A stretch of DNA of 28,806 nucleotides, from the NCBI GenBank assembly GCA_964629645.1, contig CAZVSU010000028.1, positions 1 through 28,806 on the forward strand. The letters are read 5' to 3'. Origin of the DNA: JAAKFL01 sp964629645 (GTDB taxonomy: Bacteria > Chlamydiota > Chlamydiia > Chlamydiales > SLFE01). The notes under the pieces are model-generated. The model had not been told where the DNA came from. It did no database searches and saw only the letters and a list, made by a program, of their open reading frames with translations. Shown piece by piece: positions 1 through 6,632 of this stretch. The position numbers were made by a program, and so were the translations under genes. Each line of letters begins with the position of its first letter. Within the stretch, counting starts at the first letter, position 1.

Positions 1-413
1 CGCATCGTCAGGCTTTCGCCCATTGCGAATGATTCTCGACTGCAGCCTCCCGTAGAAGTCTGGGCAGTGTCTCAGTCCCAGTGTTGGCGGTCAATCTCTC
101 AACTCGCCTAGACGTCTTAGCCTTGGTGGGCCGTTACCCCTCCAACAAGCTGATATCTCATGAACCTCTCTCTAACCATAAGGCCCGAAGGTCCCCTACT
201 TTAATGATGACAAGATGCCTTGTCATCACCACATCCGGTATTAGCAGGCGTTTCCATCTGTTATTCCGAAGTTAGAGGTAAGTTATTCATGTGTTACTAA
301 CCCTTTCGCCACTAAGTCTGCCAAACCCGAAGGCTTGGCTTTCTTCGTTCGACTTGCATGCCTCATCCACGCCGCCAGCATTCAATCTGAACCAGGATCA
401 AATTCTCAAAGAA
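1..413 (-). rRNA. rrs: 16S ribosomal RNA, 5' portion (runs off the window edge)
   Basis: The reverse complement carries the 16S 5' start (GAGAATTTGATCCTGG at about 396-411), then GGATGAGGCATGCAAGTCGAACG, which is typical of Chlamydiae, and later the conserved GGGACTGAGACACTGCCC and TACGGGAGG blocks. Aligning the GATC of the first block with E. coli position 18 puts the mature 5' end near 413. Only about the first 400 nt of the gene lie here; the rest is beyond position 1. The chlamydial GGCTGCAGT replaces the usual GGCAGCAGT after TACGGGAGG. There is also an unusual U in place of the first C of the CTCCTACGGGAG hairpin. Confidence 0.97.
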
Positions 414-568
414 AAAAAATTTCTTTTGAATTTAATCAAAAAATTTGACGACGGTTAAACCGTCACAAACCTTGCGTTTTTGCACATTACCTTTTTGATA
501 CTGTCAAAAAAACTTGCATCGCTCTTGGCGACCTATCTTCTTGGCTTTTAACTGCCGAGGAAGGAATG

Positions 569-598
569 AATATACCTATGATCCGAATATTGTTGCAA
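569..598 (-). promoter_or_regulatory. Putative rRNA operon promoter
   Basis: On the minus strand TTGCAA (598-593) is followed after 18 nt by TATATT (574-569), a fair sigma-70-type match. It would give a leader of about 150 nt before mature 16S. A good TTGACA also lies at 507-502 but has no matching -10 at normal spacing. The choice between them is uncertain. Confidence 0.4.
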
Positions 599-682
599 CC
601 TTAAAGTGCGAAAATATGGAAGAAAACCCCCTTTTTTTCACAACAACCTTAAATTCAGATATTTGAAAAATCAATTCCCCAT

Positions 683-711
683 TTGCAAATTTAACTGAAC
701 GGCACTATATC
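683..711 (+). promoter_or_regulatory. Putative promoter of the MscS-type channel gene
   Basis: TTGCAA at 683-688 and TATATC at 706-711 are separated by 17 nt, so transcription would start near 718, just upstream of the ATG at 734. The leader would be very short and no strong ribosome-binding site is visible. Confidence 0.45.
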
Positions 712-733
712 GGAATTAACCGGGATCATTTCT

Positions 734-2935
734 ATGCTTTTTCGCCTGTTTTTGGCTTTTTTATTCCTTGTCCACCCCGCATCCAGTCAAGTCCCCGACT
801 TGGCACCATCGACCCAGACTGACATCGAGCCTATTCCTCCAAACCCGCTTGACCTTAAAAAAAACTGGTGGGATTTTTTCGATGTCGACCCCAGCTTGCT
901 TCCGGGCAGAACGGAAGACTTTTCAGCCTTCACTCAAAAAATCATTCAAAATACACCCGAAACAGAAAGGGTTCGGCTGAGCGAGCTTCTCGATAGAATC
1001 GAATCCAATCTCGGGGCTTACGTTGTCGCAAAATCACAGCCCGAAGATAAGCCTGCGCCGCTGACTCCAATTGCCGACAGCTACCGCGTATCCGATATCA
1101 TTCAGCTAAACCGCGAAATTCGAAACCGGGAAATCCTCCTCCAAACCGACCAGGAAGATTTGACGGAAAAACAAAGACAAATCACTTCGGGAGAAGCTCG
1201 ATTCCGCGACCTGTCCTTAGCCTATGCGGCAACAGAACCCCGTTCGGAAGAAAAATTGGTCAAAGGGCTTGAGCTGATCAACTTTGGCATCTCTTTAGAA
1301 TTGGCAATGGAAAAGCGCAGCAGGCTTGAAAATTCGATAGAAATTGACAAAGAGTTTCTTAGGCAGAAAAGAAGCGAACTTGAAACAGCTCGACAACGCA
1401 TAACAAGCGATCTTCAAGAACTAGAGCAGTCAAGGGCCGATCTTGAAAAAGCGCGTGTGCTTAAAGATGAAAAGGGCGAAGAGCTGAGAGAGAGGGAGGC
1501 CAACAGCTTGACTCTTTTTGATTTTTCTCAAAGAGGGGAAACCCCTAAACTTAAAAATCAATTGCTCGACCAAAAGCTGTCACAGGCCGCCATTAACGAA
1601 GCGCTGGCAACAAATCGCATGATTTTGAACGATATTGAACTGGAGCTCGTGGAGTACTTAAACTTCCCCAGTGAAAAAGAATTTGACGATTTGATCAGAA
1701 AGGCATCTGACTGGAACAGTCAAATACGAGCTCTTCGGCAGAAGCTGAGAGAGTGGGAGCTCGAAATCACAAGAGACATTCAAAGGGCCCAAGAGTGGCT
1801 TTCGATTAATATTGACGACGTTCAAGACGAACCTTCAGAGATTAAAGCACTCCAAGAGAGTATTTTAGAAGTGTCTGAACAGTCTGTGGTCTTGATCACA
1901 AAATTGAGCAATGAAATTCGCGATACCGAGTTTTTACTTTCGATCGTCAATAACGCAATAGCAAGGCAAAGAGGCGAATTTTACGACTACCTATCAAGCT
2001 TCTGGGAAGGCTTGACCATGGTCTTCCAAACGGCCTCTGTCTGGTTGAGCCGCCCTCTATTCAAAGTGGGAAAAACAGTGATCGATGCATGGGGCATCAT
2101 CAATTTTTTTATTATCATTGCGATTTCTGTGTGGCTGGCAAGGCTTCTGAAAGTGACGATGAAAAAGTTTGCCCTGCAGCGGCAGGGGATCAAATTATCG
2201 CTGCTCTACCGCGTGAACAGGTTGTTCCAATACTTGATCATTGCCCTCGGAATTATTTTTGCGATGACGACCCTCGGCTTTGATTTTTCCAATCTTGTGC
2301 TGATTGCGGGGGCCCTTGGTGTGGGTCTTGGTTTCGGATTGCAAAGTCTTTTCAACAATTTTGTCTCTGGAATTGTCATCCTTTTCGAAAATCAGCTTAA
2401 AGTGGGTGACTACATTGAGCTGGAGTCGGGCGTTTTAGGCGAAGTGAAGGAAATCAATGTCCGAAGCACCTACATAAGGACTAATGACGGCATCGCCGTT
2501 ATGGTCCCCAACTCAGAACTCACAACCGGGCGGGTGATCAATTGGACCCACAAAGAGCCTTTCAGACGGGTTCAAATTGGTTTTAGCGTTGCCTACGCCT
2601 CGGATAAGGATAAGGTCAAATCATGCGTTCTTGAAGCGGTCAACAAGGTTCCTTTAACGCTGAAAAAATCCTGGGCCCCGGAACCTCGCGTTCACTTCGT
2701 CGATATGGGGCCCAACAGCCTTGAATTCAAAGTGGTTGTTTGGGTCGATGATATCGGGACGAAACGAACTTCATACACCAAGTCTCATTACTTGTGGGCC
2801 ATCCACGACGCTTTGATCCAAAATAATATTCGCATTCCCTTTCCGCAGCTGGATCTCCATGTTGAAAGCATACTGGAGCACCAGACGTTTAATCAAATGA
2901 TCAAAGAATTCAAAACTGACAAATCTCGCGAATAA
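734..2935 (+). CDS. MscS-family mechanosensitive channel with long N-terminal coiled-coil domain
   Basis: The 733-residue protein starts with a signal peptide (MLFRLFLAFLFLVHPASSQ). About 400 residues follow that are rich in E, K, R, Q and L and predict long coiled coils (roughly 110-410). The C-terminal third is a canonical MscS core: transmembrane segments near 456-472 and 500-516, a glycine/alanine-rich pore helix near 522-552 (LGVGLGFGLQSLFNNFVSG), then the beta domain (VGDYIELESGVLGEVKEINVR) and the cytoplasmic alpha/beta domain. MscS channels open under membrane tension to release solutes on osmotic downshift. The large periplasmic domain resembles the MscK/YjeP-type architecture. Membrane localisation is secure; gating properties cannot be read from sequence. 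It probably has its own promoter and stands alone. Confidence 0.9.
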   Translation: MLFRLFLAFLFLVHPASSQVPDLAPSTQTDIEPIPPNPLDLKKNWWDFFDVDPSLLPGRTEDFSAFTQKIIQNTPETERVRLSELLDRIESNLGAYVVAKSQPEDKPAPLTPIADSYRVSDIIQLNREIRNREILLQTDQEDLTEKQRQITSGEARFRDLSLAYAATEPRSEEKLVKGLELINFGISLELAMEKRSRLENSIEIDKEFLRQKRSELETARQRITSDLQELEQSRADLEKARVLKDEKGEELREREANSLTLFDFSQRGETPKLKNQLLDQKLSQAAINEALATNRMILNDIELELVEYLNFPSEKEFDDLIRKASDWNSQIRALRQKLREWELEITRDIQRAQEWLSINIDDVQDEPSEIKALQESILEVSEQSVVLITKLSNEIRDTEFLLSIVNNAIARQRGEFYDYLSSFWEGLTMVFQTASVWLSRPLFKVGKTVIDAWGIINFFIIIAISVWLARLLKVTMKKFALQRQGIKLSLLYRVNRLFQYLIIALGIIFAMTTLGFDFSNLVLIAGALGVGLGFGLQSLFNNFVSGIVILFENQLKVGDYIELESGVLGEVKEINVRSTYIRTNDGIAVMVPNSELTTGRVINWTHKEPFRRVQIGFSVAYASDKDKVKSCVLEAVNKVPLTLKKSWAPEPRVHFVDMGPNSLEFKVVVWVDDIGTKRTSYTKSHYLWAIHDALIQNNIRIPFPQLDLHVESILEHQTFNQMIKEFKTDKSRE

Positions 2936-3016
2936 CTATCCATAGCTCCGATTTTTCGTCACATAAAAGCAAGAAGCGAGTCATTATCCTTTGTTGGAAA
3001 AGGCCCGTTAAGAAAA

Positions 3017-3045
3017 TTGATTTTTTTGGTTGATCAAGATACTAT
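3017..3045 (+). promoter_or_regulatory. Putative promoter of trhO
   Basis: TTGATT at 3017-3022 and TACTAT at 3040-3045 are 17 nt apart. The trhO start codon lies 22 nt beyond the -10, with AAGGA at 3055-3059 as ribosome-binding site seven bases before the ATG. Confidence 0.5.
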
Positions 3046-3066
3046 ATCTCTCAAAAGGATATCTTT

Positions 3067-3999
3067 ATGAATCAAAATTACAAAATATTAGCCTACTATG
3101 CTTTTCAGACAGTGGAAAACCCCGAAGAGGCCGTTAAAGAACACAAAAAATTTTTACTGTCTCTTGACGCCAGGGGAAGGATATACATTTCGGAGCAGGG
3201 CATCAACGGACAAATGAGTATTGCTTCCGGCGATTGCGCCGGATATATCGAATGGCTTGAACAACTTTTTCCCGGGATGCCGGTTAAAATCCACGAGTAC
3301 CACGAGCATGCTTTTGAAAAGCTTAAAATCAAATGCCGTCCTCAACTCGTCGCGTTGGACTCCGAAGTTGACATGACCAAAACAGGCGAGCGCGTCTCCC
3401 CGGAAAAATGGCGTCAGATGCTGGAAGAAGACGCTGACCGCATCGTGATCGACGTGCGCAACGACTACGAGTGGAAGGTGGGTCACTTCGCAGGCTCTGT
3501 CACTCCTCCCCTGTCCACTTTTCGCGAATTCAAAAAGTATGCTAAGGATCTGCAGTCTCAAATCGATCCCGTCAATACAAAAGTGATGATGTATTGTACA
3601 GGGGGCATCAGGTGCGAGCTTTATTCTGCCCTTTTGAAGGAGGAAGGAATTGAAAACGTCTACCAACTGGATGGGGGCGTCATTCAGTATGGTCTCAAGG
3701 AAGGAAGCAAACATTGGCTGGGAAAACTTTTCGTTTTTGACGACCGCATGACAGTCCCGATTAGCCCTGATGAAACAGAGGTCATTGCCCGCTGCCAAAG
3801 ATGTTCGAAAGAGACCGATGATTATTACAACTGTGCTAACATGGACTGCAACGAGCTGTTTATCTGTTGCCAAGACTGTTTGGAAGAAATGAACGGATGC
3901 TGCAGTCAAGGCTGCACTGAAGCCCCGAGAGTCCGTCCATTTGAACATCAAAACCCTCATAAGCCATTTCGCAAAAGGCATCACTACCGGATCGGTTAA
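3067..3999 (+). CDS. trhO: tRNA uridine(34) hydroxylase TrhO (YceA-type rhodanese protein)
   Basis: The 310-residue protein has the N-terminal acylphosphatase-like region with ISEQGINGQ (about 38-46), then a rhodanese domain with the active-site loop MMYCTGGIRCE (cysteines near 179 and 185). It ends in a cysteine-rich tail with repeated CxxC pairs (CQRC, CANMDC, CCQDC, CCSQGC) that probably binds metal. This is the UPF0176/YceA family; its E. coli member hydroxylates uridine 34 in the wobble position of certain tRNAs, a step to 5-hydroxyuridine derivatives. The length fits the family. The ATG is preceded by AAGGA at good spacing, and its own promoter is likely. The stop codon lies next to a terminator that serves the oppositely oriented small genes. 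Confidence 0.93.
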   Translation: MNQNYKILAYYAFQTVENPEEAVKEHKKFLLSLDARGRIYISEQGINGQMSIASGDCAGYIEWLEQLFPGMPVKIHEYHEHAFEKLKIKCRPQLVALDSEVDMTKTGERVSPEKWRQMLEEDADRIVIDVRNDYEWKVGHFAGSVTPPLSTFREFKKYAKDLQSQIDPVNTKVMMYCTGGIRCELYSALLKEEGIENVYQLDGGVIQYGLKEGSKHWLGKLFVFDDRMTVPISPDETEVIARCQRCSKETDDYYNCANMDCNELFICCQDCLEEMNGCCSQGCTEAPRVRPFEHQNPHKPFRKRHHYRIG

Positions 4000-4031
4000 A
4001 AAAATGCCCGGCATGGGGCTTCCATCCGGGC
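3998..4031 (-). terminator. Rho-independent terminator of the small coiled-coil gene cluster
   Basis: On the minus strand a stem GCCCGGATGG pairs with CCAT-G-CCGGGC (one bulged base, 5-nt loop) and is followed at once by ATTTTTTT. The U-run overlaps the trhO stop codon. On the plus strand the A-run comes first and no T-run follows, so it should act on minus-strand transcripts. Confidence 0.8.
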
Positions 4032-4079
4032 TCTATGGTGGCAGTTCCAGTACCAACATAGGAAGGCACTAACTACGAA

Positions 4080-4280
4080 TCAAGCGGCGTAGTCGTCACT
4101 TGGAAAATCGACCTCATCCTGATACCTGGCCAGCTCTTGAGCCGTTGCTTTAACCGTTTCGAGTCCATTGGAAAAACCGGCAAGCCTCATGAGATGATCG
4201 AGTTCGGCCAACTCCCCCCTTAAGCGGGAATTTTGACTCTCTAATTGGTCTTTCTTTTCGAGCAGTTCTTTTTTTGTCAT
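4080..4280 (-). CDS. Small coiled-coil protein, paralogue 3 of 3
   Basis: Unrecognised 66-residue acidic protein. Its first 36 residues align without gaps to the two upstream genes: leucine-heptad MTKKELLEKKDQLESQNSRL, then an acidic helix ending in the shared LMRLAGF. A second short helix (GLETVKATAQEL) and an acidic tail follow. It should form a helical hairpin or short coiled coil in the cytoplasm. There is no signal peptide or membrane segment. The ATG has a strong GGGAGGAC ribosome-binding site six bases upstream. It is last in the trio and is followed by the terminator at 3998-4031. A 107-bp gap with a long hairpin separates it from the preceding paralogue, so it may be separately transcribed or attenuated. 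Confidence 0.72.
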   Translation of the reverse strand: MTKKELLEKKDQLESQNSRLRGELAELDHLMRLAGFSNGLETVKATAQELARYQDEVDFPSDDYAA

Positions 4281-4336
4281 TTTGTCCTCCCTCTTGACAA
4301 ACTCATAGCGAGCAACGTGCCAGTCAAAACTAAATA

Positions 4337-4378
4337 GGGCTATTAAACTGATTATTAGTAGTTGTTGTTTAATAGCCC
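4337..4378. repeat. Perfect 12-bp stem-loop between two small genes
   Basis: GGGCTATTAAAC (4337-4348) is the exact reverse complement of GTTTAATAGCCC (4367-4378), with an 18-nt loop. On the minus strand it is followed by TATTTAGTTTTG, a weak T-rich tail; on the plus strand by ATTATTTTTAG. It may be a terminator or attenuator between paralogues 2 and 3, or a stabilising mRNA hairpin. Confidence 0.6.
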
Positions 4379-4387
4379 CGATTATTT

Positions 4388-4579
4388 TTAGTTAAGCAAG
4401 GCATTATTGTCCTCTTCATGGAACTCCATGAACTCTTGAACGGCCCCTTTCAGGGTTTGGATGCCGTCGTCAAACCCAGCCTCTTTCAGCATTTGATCAA
4501 TTTCTTCACGTTCGCTTAAAAGTTGATCATTTACGCTTTCAAGCCGGGCAATTTGATTGATTAAATCTGTCAATTTCAT
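4388..4579 (-). CDS. Small coiled-coil protein, paralogue 2 of 3
   Basis: Unrecognised 63-residue protein beginning MKLTDLINQIARLESVNDQL. The frame is open back to an ATG at 4606, but the start at 4579 is preferred. From there the protein aligns residue for residue with its two neighbours up to the conserved AGF, a GGGGTGAAGG ribosome-binding stretch precedes it, and the ATG at 4606 has none. The layout is a leucine-rich heptad helix, then EEIDQMLKEAGFDDGIQTLK, then an acidic tail. No membrane or secretion signal is visible. It lies 41 nt downstream of paralogue 1 on the same strand, probably cotranscribed. Confidence 0.72.
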   Translation of the reverse strand: MKLTDLINQIARLESVNDQLLSEREEIDQMLKEAGFDDGIQTLKGAVQEFMEFHEEDNNALLN

Positions 4580-4620
4580 ACCTTCACCCCATTTGTTGCC
4601 GATCATTTTTTTTCGCGACG

Positions 4621-4800
4621 CTACTCATCGTCAAACTCGGGATGTTCAATCATTTCGATGGCCACGTCCTTAAGCGATTGAATCCCTTGAGAAAATCCGC
4701 TGAGACGAAGAAGGTCGTCGATATAGGTGATCTCTGTTTCGAGATGATCATTAATGGATTCTAAGCGAGCAATTTGCGCTTCTAATTGATCCTTGTTCAT
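4621..4800 (-). CDS. Small coiled-coil protein, paralogue 1 of 3 (59 residues)
   Basis: A 59-residue frame starts at ATG 4800 with AAGGAG seven bases upstream and ends at TAG (4623-4621). It begins MNKDQLEAQIARLESINDHL, continues with an acidic helix ending in LLRLSGFSQGIQSLK, and ends EHPEFDDE. The first 36 residues match paralogues 2 and 3 without a gap. IARLES and the G-F-x-x-G-I/L motif are shared, as is the acidic C-terminus. It is first in the cluster. No function can be assigned; size, acidity and heptads suggest a partner-binding protein, chaperone-like or a coiled-coil adaptor, which is inference only. Confidence 0.72.
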   Translation of the reverse strand: MNKDQLEAQIARLESINDHLETEITYIDDLLRLSGFSQGIQSLKDVAIEMIEHPEFDDE

Positions 4801-4985
4801 AATTTTTCTCCTTTTACAAGCCTAGTAAGCACCTCACATGCCACAAGCAGGCCTGATGAGAGAAATCCTACTTACGTCTTTTGCCGATGTTGCCAGCTTA
4901 AAAAGGGTCGGGCGCACGCCACACGTCAACAGCCTTTCCTTAAATCACTTTTTTTCTTACCCTCAAAGGTTTCGGAGGTTGATGC

Positions 4986-5786
4986 GTGGTCAGGGCCCTT
5001 CTGATCGGACAGCTTTGCTTAGCTTTTATGATGCTCGTTTGGTACGCTTTTTTCCCGTTTATGGGAGAGTTGTATCATTATCGCTCGCGCCTTTTTCTTG
5101 CCCAAACAGTCACAGGTGATGTCTCCCTTGTTTCCTACGTTCCTGAAAAAGAAAAAGACGCAACAAAGAGGCGCCTTCTGAGGTATCAAACCCTTTATCA
5201 AGCCCTTCCCGCTTATCGGCAAGAAGCAGTACTTAAAGACATCCGCCATTATGAAACGAAGCTATCGACGCCTTGGCAAGCTAAAGTGAAATCATCGCTT
5301 GCTATTTTTTTGCATCATCTCCCTCCTTTCCAGGTGGCTTGGATCATGTTTTCGCTCGTCATTTGTTTGACCATTTTGTACCGGGTCGAAGGAGCGGCGC
5401 CTATGGCGTGGATCCTTCCTTTCCTCTCCCTTTGCACTGTTCTCGAGAATCAATCGACCACCCCTCCCTTATCGCACATTGAAGAGCGGTTTTTCCCGGA
5501 TGAAAAAATTGATGATGTCGAACACTTTCTTCTGAAAAACTTTGGACAAGAAGGCGGACATCTTGATGAGGCCGCGTTTGCCTTCAATTTAGAAAGGCTT
5601 GAAGCCCTCAGGAAAGACAGCGGCTATGAATCGGCTTATCTTTTTCGCAGCCGCAAGCCGCTCCCCCTATTGCTTCTCTTTTTTTCTTGGAACCTTATTT
5701 TTGCTTATATCATAATGAAAAAAGAAGGAGATTATGACCAAAAATCTGCACAATATATTGTGGACAGCACTCATCACGCCGTTTGA
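4986..5786 (+). CDS. Unrecognised membrane protein upstream of dapA
   Basis: The 266-residue protein starts at GTG 4986, with CGGAGG seven bases before it. Hydrophobic segments lie near 3-25 (LLIGQLCLAFMMLVWYAFF), about 110-152 (two adjacent stretches around WIMFSLVICLTILYRV and PMAWILPFLSLCTVL) and 224-244 (PLPLLLLFFSWNLIFAYIIM). Between the first and second is a soluble, basic alpha-helical region, and between the last two an acidic loop. I recognise no family. Its last 53 nt overlap the start of the dapA-type gene, so the two are probably translationally coupled. It could be a lineage-specific inner-membrane protein. Confidence 0.7.
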   Translation: MVRALLIGQLCLAFMMLVWYAFFPFMGELYHYRSRLFLAQTVTGDVSLVSYVPEKEKDATKRRLLRYQTLYQALPAYRQEAVLKDIRHYETKLSTPWQAKVKSSLAIFLHHLPPFQVAWIMFSLVICLTILYRVEGAAPMAWILPFLSLCTVLENQSTTPPLSHIEERFFPDEKIDDVEHFLLKNFGQEGGHLDEAAFAFNLERLEALRKDSGYESAYLFRSRKPLPLLLLFFSWNLIFAYIIMKKEGDYDQKSAQYIVDSTHHAV

Positions 5787-6618
5787 CCATCACGGCAACG
5801 TCGATTTAGATTCATTCAACTCACTCATTAAACGGCAAGAAGATGCGGGCAACGCTCTTCTTTTGTTCGGCAGCACCGGTGAGGGGCTCTCAATTTCTGA
5901 TTGTGAAAAGAAACGGGCCATTGAGCACCTTCTGACGGAGCCTCGAAAAACACCTGTCATGATCGGGGTCGGAGGGCACAGAATCGACGAGCAGATCAGC
6001 TGGATGCATTTTTGCAATAAATTCTCGATCGATGCCTTTCTTCTTGTCACGCCCTACTATGCAAAACCCGGTTATTGCGGGCAAATGAAGTGGTTTTCGG
6101 AACTCTTCGACGCATCCCAAGTCCCCTGCATGCTTTACAATATCCCTAGCCGAGCGGGATGTTCGCTCCACTTAGACGCTGCAAAAGATCTTTCCTCTCA
6201 CCCAAAATTTTGGGGACTCAAAGAAGCGAGCGGGTCGAATGAAGTCTTTCAACAATACCGCAATGCGTTGGAGGGCAAGCCGATTTACTGCGGCAATGAC
6301 TCTTCGATGTGGGATATGGCAAAAGCAGATGGACTCGTCGGCGTGATGTCTAATTTATGGCCGAAAGCGACCCGATCTTTTGTCGAGGGATGCCTAAAAA
6401 AAGAGCGCACCCCGCTTGTGGACGAGGCGCTTGAAGCCAGCCGAATTGCCAACCACATGAATCCTCTTGCAAGCAAGATGAGCCTTTTCAGAGGCGGATA
6501 CATCAACTGTCCCGATACGCTCCCTCCTCTCTCGATACAAGATTTTCAAGAGACTGAGAGGCTCAAAACAGCCGATCAAAACATGCAGCGATGGGAGCAG
6601 CCGCTCTCTGTCTCATAA
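5734..6618 (+). CDS. dapA: 4-hydroxy-tetrahydrodipicolinate synthase (DapA family)
   Basis: The 294-residue protein fits the (beta/alpha)8 aldolase family. It carries GSTGE at 46-50 (Ser47-Thr48 at the usual Thr-Thr positions), YNIPSRAG at 135-142 (catalytic Tyr135 and carboxylate-binding Arg140) and LKEASG at 162-167 with Schiff-base Lys163. The PSR motif favours dihydrodipicolinate synthase over N-acetylneuraminate lyase. It condenses pyruvate with aspartate semialdehyde on the way to diaminopimelate and lysine. The start ATG has AAGGAG seven bases upstream and lies 53 nt inside the preceding membrane-protein gene. No other lysine-pathway gene is nearby, which leaves room for another aldolase function. 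It ends 14 nt before the convergent permease gene. Confidence 0.85.
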   Translation: MTKNLHNILWTALITPFDHHGNVDLDSFNSLIKRQEDAGNALLLFGSTGEGLSISDCEKKRAIEHLLTEPRKTPVMIGVGGHRIDEQISWMHFCNKFSIDAFLLVTPYYAKPGYCGQMKWFSELFDASQVPCMLYNIPSRAGCSLHLDAAKDLSSHPKFWGLKEASGSNEVFQQYRNALEGKPIYCGNDSSMWDMAKADGLVGVMSNLWPKATRSFVEGCLKKERTPLVDEALEASRIANHMNPLASKMSLFRGGYINCPDTLPPLSIQDFQETERLKTADQNMQRWEQPLSVS

Positions 6619-6632
6619 TGCCCGGAGTGGAA

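Larger units (their letters stand above)
414..733. other. Divergent intergenic region: 16S leader and promoters
   Basis: This 320-bp AT-rich gap separates the minus-strand 16S gene from the plus-strand mscS gene. It contains no credible coding frame. It holds a putative minus-strand rRNA promoter (569-598), a putative plus-strand mscS promoter (683-711), and a perfect 7+7-bp palindrome, GACGGTTAAACCGTC, at 450-464. The palindrome lies about 37 nt upstream of the mature 16S end and could be a leader hairpin or processing signal. No tRNA is visible in the gap. Confidence 0.6.

Noticed and set aside
481..507. TTGACA at 507-502 (minus) as the rRNA -35 box
   Set aside because: No -10-like sequence lies 16-18 nt downstream; the TTGCAA/TATATT pair at 569-598 is better.
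3154..4014. 286-codon minus-strand frame opposite trhO
   Set aside because: It lies wholly antisense to a clear trhO gene and shows no family motif, so it is a shadow.
4838..5119. Open frame of 93 codons beginning MPQAGLMREILLT
   Set aside because: It overlaps the 266-residue gene in another phase, has no ribosome-binding site, and its composition (R, F and S rich) looks like a shadow. The GTG at 4986 has a strong ribosome-binding site and a long frame.
5734..6618. N-acetylneuraminate lyase as an alternative for the DapA-family protein, suggested by the sialidase-like gene
   Set aside because: The YNIPSRAG motif with Arg140 fits dihydrodipicolinate synthase, and the sialidase-like gene is 14 kb away in a different context.
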